In this document: one piece after another, positions 46,383 to 54,195 of the stretch
How the letters are laid out: every line of letters begins with the position of its first letter
Numbering within the stretch: the stretch's first letter is position 1
Assembly (NCBI RefSeq): GCF_000154725.1
Contig: NZ_DS544873.1
Span: 789,407 to 853,406 of the forward strand
DNA length: 64,000 bases
From: Kordia algicida OT-1
Lineage (GTDB): Bacteria; Bacteroidota; Bacteroidia; Flavobacteriales; Flavobacteriaceae
Direction: 5' to 3'
Position numbers and translations under genes: made by a program
The notes under the pieces: model-generated
What the model was told of the DNA's origin: nothing
The model's database searches: none
The model's input: the letters and a program-made list of their open reading frames with translations, nothing else

Positions 46383-46731
46383 AACATTCATTATTTCTAT
46401 TGTAACTATTGTAACTATTGTAGCTGTCACTATCGGTTTACTTCACTATTTCAATTTGAGTGGGAGTGAAGATCACAATCAAACGATCATTGAACTTGAG
46501 AGAGAAAATCTAAGGCTTGAGCATGAGAATGCAGAGCTAGATTCACTCATACTCAAACGGCAAAGGACAAACGATAGTTTACAAGATCAGATCAATGAAA
46601 ATCAGCAAATCATTCAAAATCTACATTATGAGATCAAAGAAAAAATCAATGCTATCGATCGTATGTCTAATATGGAGCTTTACCTGTATTTCTCAAACAT
46701 TAGCACCGATCAGAAAAACCATAGGGAGTGA
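46372..46731 (+). CDS. Inner-membrane spanin-like protein, 119 aa
   Basis: N-terminal membrane helix (about 5-25, FIISIVTIVTIVAVTIGLL) followed by a long periplasmic coiled coil (about 35-105) and a short tail. This topology matches an i-spanin. The following gene starts inside this one (46628), an embedded overlap typical of spanin pairs. Classification is by topology and position. Confidence 0.6.
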   Translation: MKIRTFIISIVTIVTIVAVTIGLLHYFNLSGSEDHNQTIIELERENLRLEHENAELDSLILKRQRTNDSLQDQINENQQIIQNLHYEIKEKINAIDRMSNMELYLYFSNISTDQKNHRE

Positions 46732-47056
46732 ATCCTATTTTTGTTTCACCATTGAGCAATCAAGGTTCATTGCTAAGAAGTTTGAATATAGTATCTATCA
46801 GGACACCTTGATCAGTTTATTTGAAATTGATATTACAAGATACAATCGCTTATTAAACGAAAAGGATCTAATCATTTTTAGTTTACAAACCAAGATCACC
46901 AATCTTAATAGTATGCAAACAAATGACCAGCTTCACATAGATGCGCTCAATAGAACGATCAAAAAAAAGAACAAACAAATCAGACAAGGAAAGTTTGTCA
47001 AATGGATCTTAACTGCTGGTTTGGCAATAGTTTCTTCAGTACTAATTTTAAAATAA
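46628..47056 (+). CDS. Spanin-like partner, 142 aa, start embedded in the previous gene
   Basis: The frame starts at 46628 (or the in-frame ATG at 46649) inside the i-spanin-like gene, in a different frame, and continues past it. N-terminal signal-like sequence (MLSIVCLIWSFTCISQT), a coiled-coil middle, and a C-terminal membrane helix (about 126-141, KWILTAGLAIVSSVLILK). N-terminal export signal plus C-terminal membrane helix is the topology of a unimolecular spanin, although the Cys context is not a clean lipobox. Overlap with the previous gene is about 104 bp. Confidence 0.55.
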   Translation: MRSKKKSMLSIVCLIWSFTCISQTLAPIRKTIGSESYFCFTIEQSRFIAKKFEYSIYQDTLISLFEIDITRYNRLLNEKDLIIFSLQTKITNLNSMQTNDQLHIDALNRTIKKKNKQIRQGKFVKWILTAGLAIVSSVLILK

Positions 47057-47059
47057 AGG

Positions 47060-47437
47060 ATGATGACAGTACTAAAAATTTGCGCTATTGTATTTGGTGC
47101 TACGGGTTTTTGGAAAGTCGTTGAAATGTTATTCCAACTTAGGATGAACAAGCGTTTTAAAAATGCAGAGATCAACAATCTCAATGCACAGGCAAATAGT
47201 TTGGTTGTTGAAAATTACAAGCTATGGACTGAAAATATGGATAGACGCATCAAAGAACTTGAAAATAAAAACTCTTTGCAACGTGAGCGTATTGGAAGAC
47301 TAGAAAATAACAATGCGCAAATGAGTCAAACAATTTTGAAGCTGGAGAACAAAAATGCAGAAATGAATCGAATCATTACCCTGCAACGTGAACGGATCAA
47401 TGAACTTGAAAACGAAATTCAAAAATATAAAAACTAA
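47060..47437 (+). CDS. Coiled-coil membrane protein, 125 aa
   Basis: One N-terminal membrane helix (about 4-24, VLKICAIVFGATGFWKVVEML) and a long heptad coiled coil (about 40-122, RIKELENKNSLQRERIGRLENNNAQ). Small phage membrane/structural proteins often look like this. Follows the spanin-like gene by 3 bp. Function unknown. Confidence 0.6.
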   Translation: MMTVLKICAIVFGATGFWKVVEMLFQLRMNKRFKNAEINNLNAQANSLVVENYKLWTENMDRRIKELENKNSLQRERIGRLENNNAQMSQTILKLENKNAEMNRIITLQRERINELENEIQKYKN

Positions 47438-47445
47438 AAAAGATC

Positions 47446-47601
47446 ATGAACATAAATAAAGGCGGTCGCACATTAAACATACTATTTGGAGCATTCTTAT
47501 TGATCAGTAGCATAAAGCTTGGTTCAGATCTATACATACGTCACAAAAAAGGCAAAGCTTTGGCTTCAGAAAAAAAAGGTTGTGGTTGTGGAGGAAAGTA
47601 A
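47446..47601 (+). CDS. Small Cys-tailed membrane protein (51 aa)
   Basis: MNINKGGRTLNILFGAFLLISSIK begins a protein with one membrane helix (about 10-28) and a basic tail ending KKGCGCGGK. The start is 8 bp past the previous stop. Short but with a regular membrane-protein charge pattern and ideal spacing. Confidence 0.5.
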   Translation: MNINKGGRTLNILFGAFLLISSIKLGSDLYIRHKKGKALASEKKGCGCGGK

Positions 47602-48112
47602 CAATAATAAATTGATCTATCTAGCAATAGGCACTTTTGCGCTGACTGCATTAAGTGCCTATTTTGTTTATAGAAAATTCAAATCTACAAAGAATTCGAA
47701 TCGAATAGCAACACGCACAATCGATCTATCAGCTTTTGACAGTCCTGACATGCCAGGCTCAGGAAATTGTATGGACAGCGGTTTATTGATGAAGTTACAA
47801 CAGCTAGAAATGCGAACAGGCTATCCGATATTTGATTGGATAAATTCAGGGGCAAGAAGTGAATCTCACAATCGTAAGGTCGGTGGTGTTTCTAGTTCTT
47901 CTCACAAGATCCCCACGTGTAAAGCAGTTGATATTGGTGTGCCTTCAACACACATTAGAGATCAATTAGTATATGAAGCACGTAATATAGGATTTAAAAG
48001 GATCGGTGTTGGTAAAACCTTCGTACATCTTGATACAGATGAGAATAAAAGTCAATATGTAGCATGGGGGTATCCATCAGGAACATCTCCAGATGTGAAT
48101 CCGTTTGTGTAA
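47588..48112 (+). CDS. Membrane-anchored M15-type D,D-peptidase
   Basis: About 174 residues. The frame is open further upstream, but it overlaps the preceding small gene; GTG at 47588 or TTG at 47612 are the likely starts. One membrane helix (LIYLAIGTFALTALSAYFV) precedes a peptidase M15 domain: SSSSHKIPTCKAVDIGV supplies the H...D zinc ligands, and FVHLDTD the last His. Such enzymes cleave D-Ala-containing peptidoglycan crosslinks and are common phage endolysins. Last gene of the late operon before the tRNA-His attachment-type repeat. Confidence 0.75.
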   Translation: MEESNNNKLIYLAIGTFALTALSAYFVYRKFKSTKNSNRIATRTIDLSAFDSPDMPGSGNCMDSGLLMKLQQLEMRTGYPIFDWINSGARSESHNRKVGGVSSSSHKIPTCKAVDIGVPSTHIRDQLVYEARNIGFKRIGVGKTFVHLDTDENKSQYVAWGYPSGTSPDVNPFV

Positions 48113-48195
48113 GAAATAATTGTTTTACCTTAATCTTGTTATTAAAAAATTTCAAATCTTTATATTAAAATTAAGTCTATCATAAAAAATGAGTA

Positions 48196-48345
48196 GGAGC
48201 ACCGTTTCAGAGCATCGTTTTTGATCGAAATCGACTGTTTTTCGGACTCTTGTAATTTTTAACTTATTGATTTATAGAGGGTTTGGTATTTAGGCTTTCC
48301 GCTTGTGGTTCCAGAGGTCGCCGGTTCGAACCCGGTCTTTCACCC
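48196..48345 (+). repeat. att-type direct repeat 1 ending in the 3' half of tRNA-His
   Basis: 150-bp repeat, collinear with 55998-56147 (offset exactly 7802 bp). The last 46 bp (48300-48345) are identical in both and equal the anticodon loop to 3' end of tRNA-His (TTGTGGT loop, TCCAG, TTCGAAC T-loop, CTTTCACC acceptor). The anticodon 5' stem and the rest of the tRNA are absent, so it is a fragment, not a tRNA. Upstream are GGAGCACCGTTTC-type direct repeats (48196-48208), probable integrase arm sites. Confidence 0.75.
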
Positions 48346-48350
48346 TTTAT

Positions 48351-48382
48351 AACCCTCTCAATTTGAGAGGGTTACTTTTTTT
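48351..48382 (+). terminator. Terminator behind tRNA-His fragment 1
   Basis: AACCCTCTCA (48351-48360), loop ATT and TGAGAGGGTT (48364-48373) with a following T-run. Matches the native terminator position of a tRNA gene. Confidence 0.8.
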
Positions 48383-48756
48383 AAGGACTTCATTTTTGGT
48401 ATTATTTTCTTACTTTTTTACTGAGGAGCACCGTTTAGGAGCACTGTTTTGACGAAAAAATGACTAAAAAAATTATCTTTTCAATTTTTAATGTATTGAT
48501 TTGTAGTATTTTATGTTGTAGAGATCAGGATTTTTTATTAGGTAAGAGGTCTGAATAATTTTAAAGAATAGTAAGTTGTTGAAAATCATGTGTTTGTGTT
48601 TTTTCTTGTAGTGTCTGATTAGCTTTGCTTACAATTTGGATATCAACATACTTTTGATTTTCTTCACTTAAAAGATTAAATTTTTTATAATATTTAAAGT
48701 TTTAATCGTAGCTATTTTAGAGAGATTTACAGTTGACGGATACAATTTCAATATAG
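48374..48756. other. Non-coding left end of the island
   Basis: No gene. It holds a degenerate further copy of the arm sequence at 48425-48508 (GGAGCACCGTTT, GGAGCACTGTTTT, then TTTTTAATGTATTGATTTGTAG) without a tRNA end. The rest is AT-rich with nothing recognised. Confidence 0.45.
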
Positions 48757-49818
48757 CTACTTATTTTTATCATTAAAATCTATCTTATTTACTTTCTGCT
48801 TAAAGGATGAGTGTCTTATAGGTGCAATCTCATTTTTAAAATTTAAAGGGTTTATTTTTAACTTAAAAAAACTTAACTCCAAATCAATGTGAGCACTTTC
48901 GGAACTAGTAAATAAGAACTTCCTGTTACCCTGTTTAATAATCTCATTTATATTTTTTGAAGACTGTCTATATTCCTTATAATTATTTGATAGTTCAATA
49001 ATATATTCTTTAGAAATATTTTGATTAAAGAATAATTGAGATTGTGAATTTATAAGCTGTAAACCATTTAAAGAGTGAACTTCTTCTATTGATTCCGTAG
49101 CGCTACAATCTTCATTACCATCTCCAAAATCATATACTTTTGGATCATATAAACATATCATTAATCTGGGGTGAATTGGATAAAAAATTTGAAGTCCTTT
49201 AGCTACTAACCCGGTAGCACCAACATAATTACCCGCTTTTTCCATCAATTGATTATAGTATATGACTGGTGCGTCTGATGTGATAAAAGGAAGTAATGAC
49301 AGATTGACTAAGAATTTACAATCAAGAAAATTTAAAAGATTTATATGTTTAACCGAATTTAAAAGACCTAGTAATTCTGGGTTTTCATATATTAATGTAG
49401 AATCTTTAAAACTTTTCCATAGATCTGGCTTAAATTCTTTTATTACTTTTTTTAGGCTTTGATTAATAGTTTTCGTTATATCTATTCCCGATTTAGGAGT
49501 TCTATAAGATTGATACAAAATGAACTGCTTTAATAGTTTAAAACCATTAGTTTCAGGAGGTGGAGGAAAAAGTAACCTTTCTTCAGTCCAATAATAAAAC
49601 ATTTTAGCTACTTCACTTTCCATAGAGGCTAATGCATTTTCTATCTCGTCATCTTTACCATAAAGATAATTTTTACAGGCCTGATTCTTTAATGGAGCTT
49701 TTTCAATAAAAACTTCATTTTCTAAATTATATAATCCTAAAAACTTCCCTTCATTATTAGCAGAAAATCTCTTTAAATAAAACCTTGGAACATAGTGGTG
49801 TTTTTTCTTTTTACTCAT
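48757..49818 (-). CDS. DUF4238-family protein
   Basis: 353 residues. The start KKKHHYVPRFYLKRFSANN is the signature of the DUF4238 family, proteins of unknown function often found in defence islands. The body is helical with no catalytic motif visible. Last gene of the four-gene minus-strand operon; its ATG overlaps the stop of the 637-aa gene by one base. Confidence 0.75.
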   Translation of the reverse strand: MSKKKKHHYVPRFYLKRFSANNEGKFLGLYNLENEVFIEKAPLKNQACKNYLYGKDDEIENALASMESEVAKMFYYWTEERLLFPPPPETNGFKLLKQFILYQSYRTPKSGIDITKTINQSLKKVIKEFKPDLWKSFKDSTLIYENPELLGLLNSVKHINLLNFLDCKFLVNLSLLPFITSDAPVIYYNQLMEKAGNYVGATGLVAKGLQIFYPIHPRLMICLYDPKVYDFGDGNEDCSATESIEEVHSLNGLQLINSQSQLFFNQNISKEYIIELSNNYKEYRQSSKNINEIIKQGNRKFLFTSSESAHIDLELSFFKLKINPLNFKNEIAPIRHSSFKQKVNKIDFNDKNK

Positions 49819-51731
49819 TAACTACTTGTAAAGTCATGTTCAAATGCATTTCTTGATAGATATTGCATAAACTTTTGGAGTAAATCATCTGAATGAGGAT
49901 TCTTGTAATGTCTCTTTCGTTTAATTTGTAAATTCAAAATTCTATTAGTTTCATCATAAATTTTTGAACAGTCTATTTTAAATTTTTTTAAATCTTCAAT
50001 ATTCATTATATTGTTAAAAGAATCACTAAAATTCTTTTTTAACACACCAATTTCTTTACTTAATGCTTTGATTTCTCTTTTATCTCCGTTTCCTTCTTTT
50101 AAGCTTTTTAAAGCTGCTTGCTTATTAGTTAGGAGTAAATTATAACCTTCTTTCAAAGCATCAAACTGATGAAGCTTATTTTCATAATTCAAGAAGTCTT
50201 TATGAATATATTCATAACGTTTTTTCCAAGGAAAATGAATAACATCATTATCCAGTGAAGTTGTGTTTAAATCAATTGAAGAAGAGCCACTCTCGTTAAA
50301 AACAACTAAATCTAAAATGTTTAGAGAAATTGTTTTAAAACCTGGAAAATAGGATACTAAAACTTTATCATTTATTTGGCCTTGTTTTACTTCTTCCATA
50401 TTAATATTTAATCTATCTTCTGTAATAAATTTTAAAGGAATAAGTATACCTGTGTCATACTCATAATCTCGCTTCCCGCATTCTTCCTTGTAGGCTCTTA
50501 AAGCTAAGTTACAAGGTTGAACTAATAGAATGTATTCTTTTTTCTTTATTTCAAAAATATCACCATTAGTTAATGGTAAGTGTAGTTTGTTAATTATTTC
50601 ACCACTTAAATACAGTTCACTATTTCTTAGTTCTATAAGTTGATGATTAGGAAATGTTGATTTATACCCAGTGTCTTTCGAGTCTATTTCTCTAATCCTA
50701 TTAATAGAATTATTAAACTTTAGTCTTAGAGTAGAATCAGAAATCATATTATAGTTTTCTTCTTTTGAGAGTATACCATAAAGCCTAAAAAGAGTACTAA
50801 TTTCCCAAACCCCTTCTTTCAATGAGGACTTTTGAATAATATGATTAAAAGTATTAGGTGTAATATCATTAATGCGTTCTCCAGCTTTTTTATTGGATTC
50901 TTCTAAGACAATTAAAGATTCTGTTTTTAGTTGTTCTATATAAGGAAGTAATAATAAGTTTTTAATTCCTTCTGCAAATCCTGTTATTTGTGGATCAAAA
51001 GCAAATCTTCTTTTTGATATGGTATAGAACTTACTTTTGTCTACATCATATTCAATAGAGTATTTTTCTCTAAACTCATCTTCCTGATCTTCAGCAAACT
51101 TATGAGAAAATATGCCGCATACAACCTTATCAGAACAAGTCTTTTCATCAATTAATGATTTTGCTAATTGAGCACCATTTTTACCTGGCAACAATGTATT
51201 CCCAGTTTGAAACTCAAAATCAAATAAGCATATAACTCTCTGTCCTTCCTCTAGAGCTTTAATTTCTTGGTAATTGTCTTTTAGCCATTCATCAGGAGTC
51301 ATTAATTTAATTCTATCACCATAACATTTTTCTATTTCTAGTGCAGGTATAACATTAGCACTGTCGTCATCTTTTATATGCGTGCAAACTTCATATAATA
51401 ATTCTGATTTATTATCACTAGTTTCCCATAATTGAGAAATTAATTTTTCAAACCTTGGAGCGGGCCCTGTCCAGTCTATTGTATTAAATCTATCACTTGT
51501 AATATAATTACCCTCAGCTTTTAAGTTATTAAGTCTAGCAATATACTCTTCTTTTTGGCCATTAATATCAAACTTATCATCAATGTAGATAATATATGCC
51601 ACATTTTCATTATCTAATAAGTGAGCGGTAGACTCTATTGCTTTTAAGCGTTTATCTTCAACTGGAGCTTTTTTTTCAGGAAGAATATCAAATGGCTTAC
51701 CTTTACTATTTATCGTTATTTTTTCATCCAT
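49818..51731 (-). CDS. Receiver-like protein, 637 aa
   Basis: The N-terminal 230 residues have a response-regulator-like layout: IIYIDDKFD (paired acids at the first strand, about 46-56), LFDFEF (candidate phospho-acceptor Asp, about 164-168), then GIFSHKF. The remaining 400 residues are an unrecognised, mostly helical output region with a coiled coil near 540-600. Sits directly after the dual-GHKL kinase-like protein (1-base overlap), so a phosphorelay pair is suggested, but homology to receiver domains is a pattern match only. Confidence 0.55.
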   Translation of the reverse strand: MDEKITINSKGKPFDILPEKKAPVEDKRLKAIESTAHLLDNENVAYIIYIDDKFDINGQKEEYIARLNNLKAEGNYITSDRFNTIDWTGPAPRFEKLISQLWETSDNKSELLYEVCTHIKDDDSANVIPALEIEKCYGDRIKLMTPDEWLKDNYQEIKALEEGQRVICLFDFEFQTGNTLLPGKNGAQLAKSLIDEKTCSDKVVCGIFSHKFAEDQEDEFREKYSIEYDVDKSKFYTISKRRFAFDPQITGFAEGIKNLLLLPYIEQLKTESLIVLEESNKKAGERINDITPNTFNHIIQKSSLKEGVWEISTLFRLYGILSKEENYNMISDSTLRLKFNNSINRIREIDSKDTGYKSTFPNHQLIELRNSELYLSGEIINKLHLPLTNGDIFEIKKKEYILLVQPCNLALRAYKEECGKRDYEYDTGILIPLKFITEDRLNINMEEVKQGQINDKVLVSYFPGFKTISLNILDLVVFNESGSSSIDLNTTSLDNDVIHFPWKKRYEYIHKDFLNYENKLHQFDALKEGYNLLLTNKQAALKSLKEGNGDKREIKALSKEIGVLKKNFSDSFNNIMNIEDLKKFKIDCSKIYDETNRILNLQIKRKRHYKNPHSDDLLQKFMQYLSRNAFEHDFTSS

Positions 51732-54190
51732 TAGCTATCAATAGTATTTGAAAAGTTCATAGCAAAAATGTATTTTCTTTTATTTTCATTTACAGTAGGT
51801 TCAAGTATTATTGAACAACCTGAAGAATCTAACAGTTGCTGAATAATAAATAACCCTAAACCTCTACCTTCTCCTTTAGGTTTAGTGGTTACAAAAGGTT
51901 CAAAAATTTGATTCTCAATAGCGGGTGCTATACCAAAGCCATTATCATAGACATAAACCCAAGGAGATTCTACTTTTATCAAAATTTTAGGAGTAAAACT
52001 TTTTTCGTTTTGCTTTCTCTCTTTTAACCAGTATTCAGAATTATTCAATAAATTGTCTATTATTTGGGTTAATTTCCCTCTATTCATTTTAATAGAAAAA
52101 TCATCTACTATTTCAAGAATGAACTCTATTCCTAGTTTTTCAAAACGATTTTTATAATAATCTTTCTCATCATTAAGAAATTTAGAAAACAAAAATTTTG
52201 TTTTCTTTTCTCTATTATATTTTAAGGCAGGATCTAAATGTCTTAATTGTACTTTTAAACCGTTAACTGTGGAATTTATATACTGCATTAAAGTGTAAAT
52301 ATCAGCATCTGTTAACTTTTTACTTTCTAATTTATGGGAGTAAAAACTTGCCTTTTCTGCTAATCTATCTGCTATTGTTGCAAATTCATGACTAACTGAT
52401 TCAGCCGTTAGACCTAGGCTCGCTAATTCAGAAAAATTATTTAATTGTTCTTCTAATATTTTTATTTTTGGTTCTAGAATATCTATTACTTCATTTAGTT
52501 GATTTGCCTTAACAATAACTTTATTAAGTTTAAAAAGTGTATTTTGAACAGACTCTAGTTCCTTTAAAATGGTTTCTATTTGACTTCCTATTTCTTTCTC
52601 TTGGTCTGTAGTAAATAATGGATTGTTTTTAGTTTTATTGACAAGTTTTTTAGACGCAGAAATAGCCTTACCCGTTATAGAAACAGCATTGTTAAACTCT
52701 TGGGTAACTTCTTCGGTTTGGGCTTTAGTTTCTTTTAGCTGTTTAAATGCTTGATGAACAGTTTTTATACCGTTGTTTTCTTTTTTGTATGCGTTTAAGA
52801 AGTCGTTATATGCTCTTCTAATTGATTCTTGGTATCTATTTATTTCATCTTTAATGAAAAAAGATAGTGTAAAAAAATTTCTTGAAAATGGATTAGACAC
52901 TAAACCTTCTCTATCTGTCTTGTCTTTTAACTCGCTGTTAATACCTTCATCAATTGAAAAATATCCTATAACATTAGCTGGTCGAAGAGGGTAGTATGAA
53001 CTACCTTTTGTTTGTGAATCTCTTAACCTTAACCAATCATCTCCATCAATACCGAAAGGTTTTACAGCAAATCCATTTCTAAATAACTTAATACCTGCTT
53101 GACTCTGTGCGAACTCTCTATAGCTTGAAAGTTTTCCAAAAATCTCTTTTATATCTTCGTTACTTGAAAGCCAGTTATCATAAGTGAATTCATCAATAAT
53201 TCCATTAAATGAACCAGGATTTGCTCTTTGACCATCATATATTTCTAAGCTACCTATATCTTTATTAAAATCAAAAGTTCTTTCAAACCCAAGGAAAAAG
53301 TTATTATCTGATAAAAATTTTAGATCTTTATATCTTTCCTTTAAAAAGGCAAAAAACTTTTTTCCATTATCAACTTCAACATAATTTTGATAATCATCAC
53401 GTTTATTACCTATAAATTTGCTTAGTTTAGTTTTTCCTGACAGTTTTATTGATTTTCCATCAAAACTAAAATTAAAACGAGAAATTGCTAAATTCCGTAA
53501 ATCATCATTAGATTTATCTAAGTCGATATTAATACCATTAATTTTCAGATAAACTTCAAATGGTCTATTTTCTTTATACGGAGAGATAATTTGAGATACT
53601 TGCCCTTTAAACTTTTCTAAGTTTTTACCTTCCCAAACCTCAGTGTGATTTAAATTAGCTAATACTAAGGAAGTTCCTTCCTTTTTTTGGGGGTTATATC
53701 GCTCTGCTTGAATACGCACTTTACTTAAAGCTTCTTCCTTTTCAAAATCTTTCCAATTAAAAGCTATATGAGTTCCTTCTTTACTTTCTTCATTGGTAAA
53801 TATTTCACATATATCAGCTAATCTTTGTGTGCTTAATCTTCCTAGACCTTTATCCCCTAAAGGGGTTCTTCCGCCTGGTGTTGTTTTCTTAGCTTTTTTC
53901 ATTTCTCTTTTTTGAGAATATGAAATAATTAACCACGATTTCATAATTGTTTCTTCACTCATTCCAAAACCATCATCTTCTACAACAATGAATCCTTTAT
54001 GGTTTGGATAAAAGAGTTTACTTTTTTCATAAACTCCTGTAGTGTTTATTTCAATGGAAACATAATTAGCATCTGCATCATAAGAGTTTTTAATTAATTC
54101 TAATAAAGCAGTTATTTCATCAGAAACCAATTGCTCCCCAAGCTGTTTGACAATATGAGGTGTTATATCAAAATGATAATTTTTATTCAT
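51731..54190 (-). CDS. Dual-GHKL ATPase/histidine kinase-like protein
   Basis: 819 residues. An N-terminal Hsp90/MORC-like ATP-binding domain (about 1-140, ELIKNSYDADANYV gives the ATP-binding Asn/Asp, VEDDGFGM the G1 box, LGDKGLGRLS a later G box) is followed by a middle region and coiled coil (about 480-590). The C-terminal part has an H-box (ESVSHEF, about 607-613) and a kinase-type HATPase domain (NLLNNSEYWL, YDNGFGI, EGRGLGLFII). Two GHKL ATPase modules in one polypeptide is unusual. Five bp downstream of the methyltransferase gene. Confidence 0.75.
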   Translation of the reverse strand: MNKNYHFDITPHIVKQLGEQLVSDEITALLELIKNSYDADANYVSIEINTTGVYEKSKLFYPNHKGFIVVEDDGFGMSEETIMKSWLIISYSQKREMKKAKKTTPGGRTPLGDKGLGRLSTQRLADICEIFTNEESKEGTHIAFNWKDFEKEEALSKVRIQAERYNPQKKEGTSLVLANLNHTEVWEGKNLEKFKGQVSQIISPYKENRPFEVYLKINGINIDLDKSNDDLRNLAISRFNFSFDGKSIKLSGKTKLSKFIGNKRDDYQNYVEVDNGKKFFAFLKERYKDLKFLSDNNFFLGFERTFDFNKDIGSLEIYDGQRANPGSFNGIIDEFTYDNWLSSNEDIKEIFGKLSSYREFAQSQAGIKLFRNGFAVKPFGIDGDDWLRLRDSQTKGSSYYPLRPANVIGYFSIDEGINSELKDKTDREGLVSNPFSRNFFTLSFFIKDEINRYQESIRRAYNDFLNAYKKENNGIKTVHQAFKQLKETKAQTEEVTQEFNNAVSITGKAISASKKLVNKTKNNPLFTTDQEKEIGSQIETILKELESVQNTLFKLNKVIVKANQLNEVIDILEPKIKILEEQLNNFSELASLGLTAESVSHEFATIADRLAEKASFYSHKLESKKLTDADIYTLMQYINSTVNGLKVQLRHLDPALKYNREKKTKFLFSKFLNDEKDYYKNRFEKLGIEFILEIVDDFSIKMNRGKLTQIIDNLLNNSEYWLKERKQNEKSFTPKILIKVESPWVYVYDNGFGIAPAIENQIFEPFVTTKPKGEGRGLGLFIIQQLLDSSGCSIILEPTVNENKRKYIFAMNFSNTIDS

Positions 54191-54195
54191 TGTTA

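Noticed and set aside
46595..46627. Earlier start for the second spanin-like gene
   Set aside because: The longer version adds a charged N-terminus in front of the signal-like sequence; ATG at 46628 or 46649 gives a normal export signal.
48300..48345. Intact tRNA-His gene
   Set aside because: Only the anticodon loop to the 3' end is present; the sequence before the loop cannot pair with TCCAG and no D-arm or 5' acceptor exists. The same is true at 56102-56147.
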